From assembly GCF_019711355.1 (NCBI RefSeq), contig NZ_CP081297.1:1-64000 (forward strand): a stretch of DNA of 64,000 nt. Direction: 5' to 3'. How positions within the stretch are numbered: the stretch's first letter is position 1; each line of letters starts with the position of its first letter. The position numbers and the translations under genes were made by a program. Source of the DNA: Qipengyuania psychrotolerans (GTDB taxonomy: Bacteria > Pseudomonadota > Alphaproteobacteria > Sphingomonadales > Sphingomonadaceae). The notes under the pieces are model-generated. The model did not search any database and was not told the origin of the DNA. It saw nothing but the letters and a program-made list of their open reading frames with translations. Below, piece after piece: positions 38,710 through 47,535 of the stretch.

Positions 38710-39624
38710 ATGGCGGCCATGACAGACACGACGCAGAACTTGGACGAGACATATTCTGGCCAGACCTTGGCTTTCGCTATACCTGCGCGAAATGCGCGCG
38801 GTCGCGTGGTACGCCTTGATGCCACGCTGGATGAGATCCTCCAGGCGCATGACTATCCGGTTCCGATAACCCATCTCCTTGCAGAAGCGCTCGTCCTAGC
38901 AACATTGATGGGCGGGCTGCTCAAGGGCGAGGGATCGCAAGTTACCATGCAAGCGCAGACCGAGGCCGGTGCAATCAACTTGCTCGTTTGCGATTATCAG
39001 GATGGTGCTCTGCGCGGCTATGTTGATTTCGACGAGACCAAATTGGCCGAGTTGGGCGCAAACCCGTCGCTGTTCGCGTTGTTTGGCAAAGGCTATCTGG
39101 CAATCACCTTCGACATGAGCGGCGGCAAAGGCCGTTATCAGGGCATTGTGCCCCTCGAAGGCGATACGCTGGCTGAGGCTTGCCAGTCGTATTTTTTCCA
39201 GTCCGAACAAGTGCCAACCCTAATCCGCACGGCGGTACGCTCCGACGGGAAGCGTTGTTTTGCCGGCGGTATGCTTATTCAGCATCTGCCGGATGGAGAG
39301 GAAGGCCGCGAGCGCCTGCACGCACGGCTGGACCATCCCGAATGGGAGCATGTCGCCGTTATGGGCGGCTCGGTTCGCCATGATGAGCTGATCGACAGCG
39401 ATCTCTCGCTTGAGGCGATCGTTTGGCGTCTCTTTCACGAAGAGGACGAGGTCCGCATAATTAAGGGCCACAGCGTCACGAAGGGTTGCCGCTGCTCAAA
39501 AGAGCATTACGAAACGGTTCTTGCAAAATTCCCGGAACTTGAACGCGCTGAAATGCGAGATGACGCAGGTTTGATCGTAGTCGACTGCGCATTTTGTTCG
39601 CGCAAATTCCCGATCGAAGCGTAG
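38710..39624 (+). CDS. hslO: Hsp33-family redox chaperone
   Basis: A chaperone of about 304 residues, activated by oxidative unfolding when its zinc site is oxidised. The C-terminal zinc motif is CRC (in KGCRCSKEHYE) and CAFC (in DCAFCSRKF). Upstream are the folding-domain segments LLAEALVLATLMGGLLKGEG and YFFQSEQVPTLIRTA. The start could be ATG 38710 or ATG 38719 (MTDTTQNLDETYSG); no ribosome binding site separates them. It is 29 bases after argF. Confidence 0.93.
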   Translation: MAAMTDTTQNLDETYSGQTLAFAIPARNARGRVVRLDATLDEILQAHDYPVPITHLLAEALVLATLMGGLLKGEGSQVTMQAQTEAGAINLLVCDYQDGALRGYVDFDETKLAELGANPSLFALFGKGYLAITFDMSGGKGRYQGIVPLEGDTLAEACQSYFFQSEQVPTLIRTAVRSDGKRCFAGGMLIQHLPDGEEGRERLHARLDHPEWEHVAVMGGSVRHDELIDSDLSLEAIVWRLFHEEDEVRIIKGHSVTKGCRCSKEHYETVLAKFPELERAEMRDDAGLIVVDCAFCSRKFPIEA

Positions 39625-39743
39625 TCTATCCCTTCGAAAGGTATCAAAAGGGTATTTTGGCGCTGTTCTACAACGGTTCAGCTCAATTTGTTCATATAAT
39701 GCAGTTAGCGATTCGGTTCGCTCGTCAGTTTGTGAGGTTTCCC

Positions 39744-40160
39744 ATGGGGCAAATGCAATTTCGCAAGAGTGTCGCCATTATCGGCGCGGTGCTTGCCTTG
39801 CCGCTCGCAAGCCATGCCGTGCCGGCTATGGCACAGGCATCTCTAGCCATGCTGAACTCCCTGGAAACCGGGGCCTGGGACCTTCGCTTTCGTGATGGGT
39901 CCAGTGTCCGCAAGATATGTGTCCGCACCGGACGTGAATTCATTCAACTGCGCCACAAGCAGAGTGGATGCAATCGCTACGTCGTGGAAGACGGCAAGAG
40001 TGAGGTGACGGTCCAATACACATGTCCGGGCGACGGCTACGGACGGACCAATATCCGCAAGGAAAGCGGTTCGCTGGTGCAGATCGATAGTCAGGGGATT
40101 GCCGATGGCCGGCCATTCCAGTTTTCTGCCGAAGCTCGGCGCACCGGTTCCTGCAACTGA
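39744..40160 (+). CDS. Exported DUF3617-like protein
   Basis: A 138-residue protein with a signal peptide (SVAIIGAVLALPLASHA, cleavage after AMAQ). The mature domain (GAWDLRFRDGSSVRKICVRT, SGCNRYVVEDGKSEVTVQYT, TGSCN) has the Cys spacing and strand pattern of DUF3617, a periplasmic family of unknown role. GAGG lies before ATG 39744. It is 119 bases after hslO and 39 bases before queC. Confidence 0.7.
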   Translation: MGQMQFRKSVAIIGAVLALPLASHAVPAMAQASLAMLNSLETGAWDLRFRDGSSVRKICVRTGREFIQLRHKQSGCNRYVVEDGKSEVTVQYTCPGDGYGRTNIRKESGSLVQIDSQGIADGRPFQFSAEARRTGSCN

Positions 40161-40199
40161 GGATTGCTCGTGCAGCGATGAAGCCTTAGCTGCGCACCC

Positions 40200-40916
40200 A
40201 TGAGTTTAGATTCGCCCACGGGTAAAGGTCCCGCCGTCGTCCTCCTGTCGGGAGGACTGGATTCAATGGTCACCGCAGCCATGGCCAAAGAAATGGGCCA
40301 CGCGGTCCATGCGCTCACGATCGACTATGGTCAAAGGCACGTCCGCGAGCTCCAATCCGCACGAGCGATTGCAGACAAGATTGGCGTTGCCCGTCATGTA
40401 GAGTTGCCATTGGATCTTCGAAAATTTGGTGGCTCAGCTTTGACCGCCGACATCGCCGTGCCGAAATCGGGCGTCGGCAACGATATCCCGGTGACCTATG
40501 TGCCTGCCAGGAACCTTGTTTTTCTCGCTCTGACGACCGCTTTCGCCGAGACTGTACACTCCCGCGATATTTTCATTGGCGTAAATGCGCTGGATTATTC
40601 CGGGTATCCCGATTGCCGCCCCGAGTTCATCGAAAGTTTTGCCGAAACGGCCAGGCTGGGCACCAAGCAGGGGGTCGAGGGGCAGCCTTTCGTAATCCAC
40701 GCGCCGCTCCAACACATGAGCAAGGCCGACATCGCGCGCGAGTGCCACAGGCTGGGTCTTGACCCCTCGTGGAGCTGGTCTTGCTACGATCCAACTTCCG
40801 ATGGACTGGCCTGCGGGGCATGCGATTCTTGCCGATTGCGACGAAAGGGCTTTGACGAAGCGAGCCTTGTCGATACCACGGCCTATGCAGGTGATGCGCC
40901 TGACTTGAGGGAGTGA
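40200..40916 (+). CDS. queC: 7-cyano-7-deazaguanine synthase
   Basis: A 238-residue ATP-dependent enzyme making preQ0, precursor of queuosine in tRNA (and of 7-deazaguanine DNA modifications). The PP-loop SGGLDSMVTAAMAKEMGHAV is at the N-terminus, FIGVNALDYSGYPDCRPEFI in the middle, and a zinc-binding Cys set at the C-terminus (SWSCYDPTSDG, ACGACDSCRLRRKGF). QueD and QueE are not adjacent. It is immediately followed by an MFS gene (4-base gap). Confidence 0.95.
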   Translation: MSLDSPTGKGPAVVLLSGGLDSMVTAAMAKEMGHAVHALTIDYGQRHVRELQSARAIADKIGVARHVELPLDLRKFGGSALTADIAVPKSGVGNDIPVTYVPARNLVFLALTTAFAETVHSRDIFIGVNALDYSGYPDCRPEFIESFAETARLGTKQGVEGQPFVIHAPLQHMSKADIARECHRLGLDPSWSWSCYDPTSDGLACGACDSCRLRRKGFDEASLVDTTAYAGDAPDLRE

Positions 40917-40920
40917 GAGA

Positions 40921-42507
40921 TTGAGCCAGAGCGACGCTACCGCGGAAACCGAAACAAATGCGTCGCCAGTCCCGGATGCCAAAGTCCCAGCCTATAGCTG
41001 GTATGCACTTGGCATATTGGTCATCATCTATGTCCTGAACTTCGTCGACCGCAACATAATCTCGATCCTTGCCGAGGACATCAAAGCTGACCTCGGCCTG
41101 CGCGATGACCAGATTGGCTTTCTTTACGGCACTGCATTCGGCGTTTTCTACGCTTTGTTCGGGATCCCCCTCGGGAAACTCGCGGACAGCTGGCACCGTG
41201 TGAGATTGATGACCGCAGGCCTGGCGATCTGGTCCGCGTTCACAGCTCTCTCAGGCTTTGCGAAGAACTTCACAATGCTGAGCGTAGCTCGCATCGGCGT
41301 GGGTGTGGGTGAAGCAACGGCTAGCCCGAGCGCTTATTCCCTGATCTCGGATTGGTTTCCGAAAAAGATGAGGGCCACCGCGCTCGCGATCTATTCTTCT
41401 GGCCTTTATATTGGCGGCGGTGTCTCGCTACTGATCGGCGGCGCCATCGTGGAAAACTGGAATGCTGCATTCCCTGTCGATGCCCCATTGGGCCTCGCAG
41501 GGTGGCAAGCTGCATTCATTATCGTCGGTTTGCCCGGTTTGCTGCTCGCCTGCCTCGTGTTCACTTTGCGAGAGCCCGTGAGGGGCCAGAGCGAAGGGAT
41601 CGTAACTCCTCCGCCAAAGGACCCGTTCCGGGGCTTCTTCAGGGAGCTCGTCGCTGTAATTCCGCCATTCACACTCATTGGTGCAGCTCAAGCTGGGCCA
41701 CGTGGGATCGCACTGAATTTGGCCGGCGCACTAGTTATCGGTGCTATAGCGTACGCGATGGCGCAGGCCACCGGCAATGCGCAGCAATGGATTGCCGTAG
41801 GAATCGGATATTACGCGATCTTTTCATGGGCCTCGACCCTAAAGCGCCGTGACGAGCCCACGTTCAGCCTGATCTGGGGCACTCCCGCCTTCCTGACCAC
41901 GATCTTGGGATACGGCATGGTCGCCTTCATGTCGTATGCAGCATCTTTCTGGGCCGCGCCTTACGCGATCCGTATTCTTGAAGAAGCGCCCTCGACTGCC
42001 GGTTGGTGGATTGGCGGACCGGGAGCAGTGTCTGGTTTTCTCGGCGTGATCATAGGTGGACGAGTTGCCGACTGGCTGCGCGAACGCATGCCGACTGGAA
42101 GGCTGATCGTCGTAGCTTTTGGACTGACGGCTGCTGCGCCGTTCCTGTTCATCATGTTCACAACCCTCAACCCAACCGTGTTCTATATCGCCGCGTTCTT
42201 TCAGTCTCTTTTCGGCAGTTCAGCTCTCGGAGCGGCCGCCGCGACGACACAGGACCTCGTGCTGCCTCGCATGCGGGGCACCGCCACGGCGACATTCTTC
42301 CTCGCCACCACTTTGGTGGGTCTGGCACTAGGTCCCTACATGGCGGGCCAAGTGTCTACCGTGACCGGAAGCCTGTCGACCGGTGGCCTTAGCCTACTAA
42401 TTGCTGTGCCGATCGGTTTGGTAATGCTCTTCATCGCTTATCGGACCGTTCCAAAAGCGGAACGAACTGTCCTCGAGCGCGCGCGCGCAGCCGGTGAAGA
42501 AATCTAA
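40921..42507 (+). CDS. MFS transporter, spinster-like
   Basis: A 528-residue transporter beginning at TTG 40921, with GGGAG upstream. The first half has FVDRNIISILAEDIKADLGL and GIPLGKLADSWHRVRLMTAG, typical of the spinster-type MFS group; the second half adds helices such as VADWLRERMPTGRLIVVAFG. About twelve membrane segments. Substrate unknown. It is convergent with the sodC gene. Confidence 0.85.
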   Translation: MSQSDATAETETNASPVPDAKVPAYSWYALGILVIIYVLNFVDRNIISILAEDIKADLGLRDDQIGFLYGTAFGVFYALFGIPLGKLADSWHRVRLMTAGLAIWSAFTALSGFAKNFTMLSVARIGVGVGEATASPSAYSLISDWFPKKMRATALAIYSSGLYIGGGVSLLIGGAIVENWNAAFPVDAPLGLAGWQAAFIIVGLPGLLLACLVFTLREPVRGQSEGIVTPPPKDPFRGFFRELVAVIPPFTLIGAAQAGPRGIALNLAGALVIGAIAYAMAQATGNAQQWIAVGIGYYAIFSWASTLKRRDEPTFSLIWGTPAFLTTILGYGMVAFMSYAASFWAAPYAIRILEEAPSTAGWWIGGPGAVSGFLGVIIGGRVADWLRERMPTGRLIVVAFGLTAAAPFLFIMFTTLNPTVFYIAAFFQSLFGSSALGAAAATTQDLVLPRMRGTATATFFLATTLVGLALGPYMAGQVSTVTGSLSTGGLSLLIAVPIGLVMLFIAYRTVPKAERTVLERARAAGEEI

Positions 42508-42517
42508 GTTCTGGCCG

Positions 42518-43045
42518 TCATCTTGAACGGCTGAGGACACCGCACGCCACGCGCGAGCCAGCATCTCCGGCTGGGTCACTCTGATAGTCATCGGGTCCGG
42601 CATGGATCACGATCGCGGTTCCGTCAGCATCGAACAAAGCATCGCGGAGCTCCGTGGTGTCGGGACCGATATCGATCTCGGTGCCTGCGGACCGTGAAGC
42701 GCCGACCACGAGATTGGGTAAGTCGCCCAAGTGCTTGCCATTAGGGTTGAGAGAGCCGTGCTGCTGGTTGCCAGGATTGAGGTGGCCCCCGGCGCTCTTG
42801 AAGTCGGGGGCACTGCATTTACCGGTTGTGTGAAGATGGAACCCGTGGGGGCCTGGCTCGAGCCCGGTGGCCGCTAGCGCAAGCGATATGATCTGGGCGT
42901 CAGAAAGTAACTGCGCTGTTCCGGCAGGAACGCCATTGGCGAAACTCAACTTCGCATCGCCGATCTTTTCGGTTGGGAGGCCGTCGATGGTCGAGCAGCC
43001 GCTCACAGCAAGTGCCGCGGTCAAAATCGCTAAATGGGGACGCAT
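42518..43045 (-). CDS. sodC: Superoxide dismutase [Cu-Zn], lipoprotein
   Basis: A 175-residue periplasmic Cu/Zn superoxide dismutase. The N-terminus has a lipobox (ALAVSGC, Cys17), so it is membrane-anchored. Metal ligands and loops are visible: GPHGFHLHTTGKC (Cu His pair), GGHLNPGNQQHG (bridging His and Zn His), and HAGPDDYQSDPAGDAGSRVACG (Cu His, the conserved loop and the disulfide Cys). It is separated by 95 bases from the OmpA gene on the same strand; the gap holds the OmpA terminator. Confidence 0.93.
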   Translation of the reverse strand: MRPHLAILTAALAVSGCSTIDGLPTEKIGDAKLSFANGVPAGTAQLLSDAQIISLALAATGLEPGPHGFHLHTTGKCSAPDFKSAGGHLNPGNQQHGSLNPNGKHLGDLPNLVVGASRSAGTEIDIGPDTTELRDALFDADGTAIVIHAGPDDYQSDPAGDAGSRVACGVLSRSR

Positions 43046-43085
43046 GTTGGAAATCCTCGTATTTCACGTTTCTCCACCACCAACG

Positions 43086-43113
43086 AAAAAGGGGCCGGAT
43101 TGCTCCGGCCCCT
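43086..43113 (-). terminator. Intrinsic terminator after the OmpA-type gene
   Basis: On the minus strand a perfect 10-bp stem (arms 43104-43113 and 43090-43099), loop GCAA, then five T. The arms and loop closely resemble the terminator at 4040-4069. Confidence 0.88.
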
Positions 43114-43140
43114 AATCCTGTTTTCGCTATTTAAGCGAAA

Positions 43141-44271
43141 TTACATGCCCGAACCGGGACCGTAGGTAACTTCCACACGGCGGTTCTGGAGTTCGCGAAC
43201 ACCGTCGGCGGTCGGAACGCGCAGCTGCGATTCACCGAATGCTTCGCTGCTGATGCGGCCATCGGGAACGCCACGGGCGCTCAGATAATCACGGACCGAC
43301 GAGTTACGACGTTCGGCGAGACCCATGTTGTACTGGGCCGAACCCGAAGTATCGGTGTGGCCTGCGAGCATGACCGAAGCCATACCGCAATTGGCGTACG
43401 CCGAAACTGCGTTGTCGAGGATTGTCGCTGCTTCCGGAGTGATGTCCGATTCGTCCCAGTTAAAGAAGACGATGTACGGGCCCTGCTGGCACACCGGCGC
43501 CGGCGGCGGCGGGGGCGGAGGCGGGGGCGGAGGCGGCGGAGGCGGCGGAGGCGGCGGGGGCGGCGGGGGTACAACTGCGGCAGGTGCGCCGAAGTTGTAG
43601 GTCAGCGTTCCCATGATCGAATGCGTGCGCCATTTGTCGTCAAGACCACGGCCACCAAGGTCAACCAGCTCAACGTCTTCAGCAGTGAACATGCGATAGC
43701 GCAGGCCAACATCGACGTTGTCGGTCAGCGGTGCGTTCAGGCCAGCAAGAAGCTGCCACGCAAGGTCGCTGCTGGAATCGTCAATCGAAGCGCTTCCGGT
43801 GGAAGAGATACGAGCTTCGACATTGGTGCGCGCTACACCGATACCGCCACCAGCGTAGAACTGGATGCCATCATCGGAGCCGAAATCGAACAGGCCGTTG
43901 AGCATGAAGCTCAGCGCGTCGATACCGCCTTCTGCGTTGAATTCATTGCTCAGCGCATTGAAGCCGCCGTTTGCCAAACCAGTCGGACCGGTTGTGACCG
44001 TGTCGAGGTCAGCTTCGCGATAGCTGACTTCTGCTTCCAGACGGAAAGCACCGAAGTCGTAACCGACGTAGCCACCGCCATCGTAACCGAAATCGGTGTC
44101 GAGAGAGACTGTGTCGATCTCATCGCCGTCGGCGTTGTTTACTGCGAGATCGAGATCTTCCGTGAGCATCGGACCGAATTCGGCGCCGATGTACCACGAA
44201 TTATCTCGTGCGAGGGCAGGCGATGCAAGGGCCGTAGAGGCCATCGCCATTCCTAGGACGAAATTCCGCAT
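43141..44271 (-). CDS. OmpA family outer membrane protein with 23-residue proline run
   Basis: A 376-residue protein with signal peptide ending ALASPALA. The N-terminal half forms an eight-stranded beta-barrel (EFGPMLTEDLDLA, YVGYDFGAFRLEAEVSYREAD, MGTLTYNFGAPAA). A run of 23 consecutive prolines (codons 43501-43569) links it to a C-terminal OmpA peptidoglycan-binding domain (FFNWDESDITPEAATILDNA, GHTDTSGSAQYN, RRVEVTYGPG). It should anchor the outer membrane to the cell wall. The linker is longer than the usual 10-20 residues of such proteins. Confidence 0.93.
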   Translation of the reverse strand: MRNFVLGMAMASTALASPALARDNSWYIGAEFGPMLTEDLDLAVNNADGDEIDTVSLDTDFGYDGGGYVGYDFGAFRLEAEVSYREADLDTVTTGPTGLANGGFNALSNEFNAEGGIDALSFMLNGLFDFGSDDGIQFYAGGGIGVARTNVEARISSTGSASIDDSSSDLAWQLLAGLNAPLTDNVDVGLRYRMFTAEDVELVDLGGRGLDDKWRTHSIMGTLTYNFGAPAAVVPPPPPPPPPPPPPPPPPPPPPPPAPVCQQGPYIVFFNWDESDITPEAATILDNAVSAYANCGMASVMLAGHTDTSGSAQYNMGLAERRNSSVRDYLSARGVPDGRISSEAFGESQLRVPTADGVRELQNRRVEVTYGPGSGM

Positions 44272-44470
44272 TATGTATTTCCCCTTTATTGCGAATTGGA
44301 GCCACCGAGAAAGAACTATCTAACTTTCCCTCTTACAGGTGGCAAGCTGCCATTAGACGTGAACTGTTGCAAGAATGTCGCGATTCCCGTCGAATTTCAA
44401 AGCCGTCTGGGCGAATTAGTGCCCGTCCGGAGCCTTAACGACGCCAGTGGCTTACGGTTCCGCGTTAAAT

Positions 44471-44920
44471 TCAAAACACGCCATGTTGCGTCATTGTCGC
44501 GATAAGGGCAGCGATTGCCGAGCGCGCTTCGGCATCGATTGTATTTCCTCCGCTCGGTTCTGCAATCGGGGTGCTTCTCTGCCAGCCACCTTTGTAGGTA
44601 AGCATCGTGGCGGTCGAGAGGTCGTGCAGTTGCATGCCTTCCGACGAAACTGCGTACACCCACTCGCCCGCGATCCACCCTGCAATATTTCCGTCCAGAC
44701 CCGTCCAGATACCACCTGCAGTTTCGGCAATGAGGAAGCACTGGCCATCCTCGGGCTCTTCCGGCGGATTTCCGATCTCTCCCACTACTGATGGCTGAAT
44801 CAGGAGGTCGAGCCGGGCGAGGCTTTCATTCACAAAGAATTCGCGCTGAGCTTGTCCTGCGAACAAGAAAGGCAGTTCATGCCTGGGTGTCTTGTCACGG
44901 AAGCTGGAAGGGAGCGTCAT
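44471..44920 (-). CDS. DUF2793 domain-containing protein at end of GTA cluster
   Basis: A 149-residue protein with the DUF2793 pattern: LPFLFAGQAQREFFVNESLARLDLLIQ, then GQCFLIAETAGGIWTGLDGNI. Such proteins are found in phage tail regions, probably as fibre or baseplate accessory components. It is the last gene of the minus-strand GTA cluster, 18 bases after the megatron-like gene. Its extension beyond the standard RcGTA gene set suggests a lineage-specific tail or fibre part. Confidence 0.8.
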   Translation of the reverse strand: MTLPSSFRDKTPRHELPFLFAGQAQREFFVNESLARLDLLIQPSVVGEIGNPPEEPEDGQCFLIAETAGGIWTGLDGNIAGWIAGEWVYAVSSEGMQLHDLSTATMLTYKGGWQRSTPIAEPSGGNTIDAEARSAIAALIATMTQHGVF

Positions 44921-44938
44921 TTGGGGGGTATCCTCGTG

Positions 44939-47116
44939 TTATAGTGCGAACGCGTCTGCGATCGAAAGGGCTGGCGACCGGGCATAGGTGCCAATCTGAC
45001 GGATCAGTACCGCCTCGCCTGGGTGATCCAGTCGAATCGCCTCGGCATCAGCGGAATTGAGCAACAACTCGGGCTCCGATGTCGTCCAATGCGCCGACGG
45101 CGCATCGAACGAGCCAATCGCAACTTCGTACTGCTCCGCATCCTCGACCAGTGGCTGATCGACTTCATCAAGCCAGAGCCAGCCGCCTCTTGCGCGGCGC
45201 GTCCAAGAAATTCGGATGCTGCCGTCCTTCTTCTCAATCCGGCCATGTACCGGGCATGGGGGCTGAAGGCTGGCGCCGCCGTTCTCGAGGATAGCGGTTG
45301 CAGGTTCTGTATCCGCTGGTCCGAGGGCTGCGAATTCTGAACCAAATTGGCTGTGTAAGTCCTGGCCAATGACGCTCACTCGCTGATCAAGCAGTGTCGC
45401 CGGAGTTCCAGATGGATGTCCCCTCGAAGCCGAAGCCTCTGTGCCTCCGCGGCCGCGAAGCAGACCGCTGAGCAGCCAGGCCCCGTCGCCTCTTGGCTCT
45501 GCCGAAGTGAACTGGAGAATTTCCGAGCCCACGAGGACGCGATTTGTGCCGGCAGACAAGCCATTGGCATCGGAACCAATTAACTGGGCGGCAAAATCGT
45601 CCAATTGCACCAGCACGCTGGCGCCGCTTTCCAACCTGATGGCCGGCGAGGACGTTAATGGCTGCGATAGATAACCGCCGATAGCCCTGCGGGAGGCGAA
45701 TACGCCTGTATCCTGAAGTGTCCCGGCCTGTTCAGCGTAGAGCCTTGCGCCGGGCCAGCGTCCTGAGTGAGCGCCTATTGCAGCGAAGGCGCGGCGCTCG
45801 ATTGGGCTACCGGTTCCGTCCCAAGGCAGTTCGAACACGCGAAGTGTCGAGTGTGCTGCCAACCTGTCGGGCGGAAGCCAGTGAGTGCCCGGATCGGCCG
45901 CAGCATACCTTGCGCTCTCGGGGCGGTAGCGCAGCAAGTCGAGCTCGATACCCCGTTCGCGCCACTCCCATCCTGCGACTTGCCAAACGCCGTCAATTCC
46001 CGGCGCTTGAACAAGCGTGCCAGGTGTTATTTCAGGATCAAGTTCGGCCAGCCGGTAAGCCATGGCATCTTGGCGAGTGATCAGCCGGTCATTTGCACGG
46101 CTGGCAAGCGATTTTGCATCCGCCGCTGCCAGCGCGCCGGGGAATTCGAATGTGACGCCATCTGCTTCGCTATTATCTGCGTGCTGCATCCCTGGCTGGT
46201 AGTCGCGCGCGGTATCGTAATAGCGCAGTCCGGAAAAAGCGCGTGAGCGTTGATCGCGCCGGGTCTGGCTATGTCCGGATTGCGTTCCAAAATCGCCATC
46301 ATCCCATGCTGCTGGTTCTGGCAACATGCGCGGGACAGTCGCTGGATCGGCAGCCGATCGTATTACGACGGAGCCAGATTGAATCCTCGGCGACAGGGGG
46401 TGGAGGTTGCCAACGAGTTGTACGGCGCTCTTGAGTGTACCGCCTTCGTGACTGAACCCCCGCAATTCAGAAAACCGGGCGCTTTCCGACGCACTGATTT
46501 CATGGGGCGCGAGCATAAGCTTGATCAGTTCGCTGCCTGAACCGGCGAACAATTCGAAACTCAGCGCTGGTATGCGGTTGCCGAAATCGGTGAGATCCAA
46601 ATCCTCGAATACAGCGTAGGCAAGACCCCGGTGAGCGGGGCATGCAGCGCCTAGCTCTGCGTCGAGCAAGGGATCGGCGAGTTGGTCGGCCAGTCCACGA
46701 TGAATTCGCAAAGTCCCGCCCGATTTGAGATCGCCGCTGGCGCCGCGCAGCAGGTTCCCGTCCGCCCATATCCGCCCAATCCGATCGATCGGACGACTCG
46801 AAAGCGCGACGGCGAAACTGACGGAATAGCTATAGCTCGTGGTTTCCGGTTGGCCTTTGCCCCCGCCATCGCTTGCTGCGGTTTCCTTGAAACCGGTCGA
46901 CCAGATGATGGTCCCCGGCACGCGCATGGCCCCATAATGCCGGGCAAGCGGAGTGCCGTAGCTTGATCCGGATATCGAAACTTCCTTAAGCCGAGATCCT
47001 TCACGAGCATCGGGTTTGAAGATGTGGGCGTCGATGGTCCTCCCGGCCAGCGCACCAATGGCGCCGCCAATAGGGCCAAAAGCGCTGCCGACGGCAGTCA
47101 GAAGCAGGGTTGCCAT
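44939..47116 (-). CDS. GTA tail/baseplate (megatron-like) protein, gp15-like, short form
   Basis: A 725-residue protein. The start at ATG 47116 (MATLLLTAVGSAFGP) matches the RcGTA gp15 N-terminus. The first ~220 residues carry the conserved SGSSYGTPLARHYGAMRVPG, YSVSFAVALSSRPIDRIGRIW and AVFEDLDLTDFGNRIPALSF. A tail-protein domain (GTLKSAVQLVGNLHPLSP onward) and a C-terminal domain (ISWTRRARGGWLWLDEVDQP) follow. RcGTA gp15 is about 1,300 residues and includes a TIM-barrel region that is missing here. It follows gp14 after 2 bases. Confidence 0.9.
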   Translation of the reverse strand: MATLLLTAVGSAFGPIGGAIGALAGRTIDAHIFKPDAREGSRLKEVSISGSSYGTPLARHYGAMRVPGTIIWSTGFKETAASDGGGKGQPETTSYSYSVSFAVALSSRPIDRIGRIWADGNLLRGASGDLKSGGTLRIHRGLADQLADPLLDAELGAACPAHRGLAYAVFEDLDLTDFGNRIPALSFELFAGSGSELIKLMLAPHEISASESARFSELRGFSHEGGTLKSAVQLVGNLHPLSPRIQSGSVVIRSAADPATVPRMLPEPAAWDDGDFGTQSGHSQTRRDQRSRAFSGLRYYDTARDYQPGMQHADNSEADGVTFEFPGALAAADAKSLASRANDRLITRQDAMAYRLAELDPEITPGTLVQAPGIDGVWQVAGWEWRERGIELDLLRYRPESARYAAADPGTHWLPPDRLAAHSTLRVFELPWDGTGSPIERRAFAAIGAHSGRWPGARLYAEQAGTLQDTGVFASRRAIGGYLSQPLTSSPAIRLESGASVLVQLDDFAAQLIGSDANGLSAGTNRVLVGSEILQFTSAEPRGDGAWLLSGLLRGRGGTEASASRGHPSGTPATLLDQRVSVIGQDLHSQFGSEFAALGPADTEPATAILENGGASLQPPCPVHGRIEKKDGSIRISWTRRARGGWLWLDEVDQPLVEDAEQYEVAIGSFDAPSAHWTTSEPELLLNSADAEAIRLDHPGEAVLIRQIGTYARSPALSIADAFAL

Positions 47117-47118
47117 AG

Positions 47119-47535
47119 TTACTCCGGTTCGGTGAATAGGCGCCAATGCGCGAGTATCGGCCAATCGGGCAGCGACCCTTGGCTGACGACGCGGCCAAGC
47201 CCCGCATGGGCGTGAAGGAAGCGACCTGAGCGGCCTGCGATTACAATGTGCGCCTGAGCGGGGCCGGGTTTGACGCAATACACGTCACCGGGCACCGTGC
47301 TCCCGCATGCTGGCCTGAACCCGCATTTGCGCGCCAGGTCGAACAGCTCCGACAGGTTGGAAATGCGCAGCGAATAGCCGCTTCGGTCAGCGACCGGGCG
47401 ACCGCAGTTTTTCAAGGCCGCAATTGCCAGGCCCACGCAGTCGAGACCTGCCGCAGGACTGCGCCCGTAAAGGCGATAAGGAACGCCGACCAGCCGCTCC
47501 GCTTCTTCGGCAAAGCGCATGGCAAGGTCGGTCAC
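47119..47535 (-). CDS. GTA NlpC/P60 cell wall peptidase, gp14-like
   Basis: A 138-residue NlpC/P60 hydrolase. The catalytic Cys33 is in AAGLDCVGLA and the His96 in PAQAHIVIAGR, in the usual order. In RcGTA the homologue cuts peptidoglycan during DNA delivery. It starts with MTDLAMRFAEEAERLVG and overlaps gp13 by 4 bases. Confidence 0.92.
   Translation of the reverse strand: MTDLAMRFAEEAERLVGVPYRLYGRSPAAGLDCVGLAIAALKNCGRPVADRSGYSLRISNLSELFDLARKCGFRPACGSTVPGDVYCVKPGPAQAHIVIAGRSGRFLHAHAGLGRVVSQGSLPDWPILAHWRLFTEPE

Noticed and set aside
44272..44470. Small plus-strand frame (69 codons) between ompA and the GTA end
   Set aside because: No ribosome binding site, no motif, overlaps the leader of ompA on the other strand.
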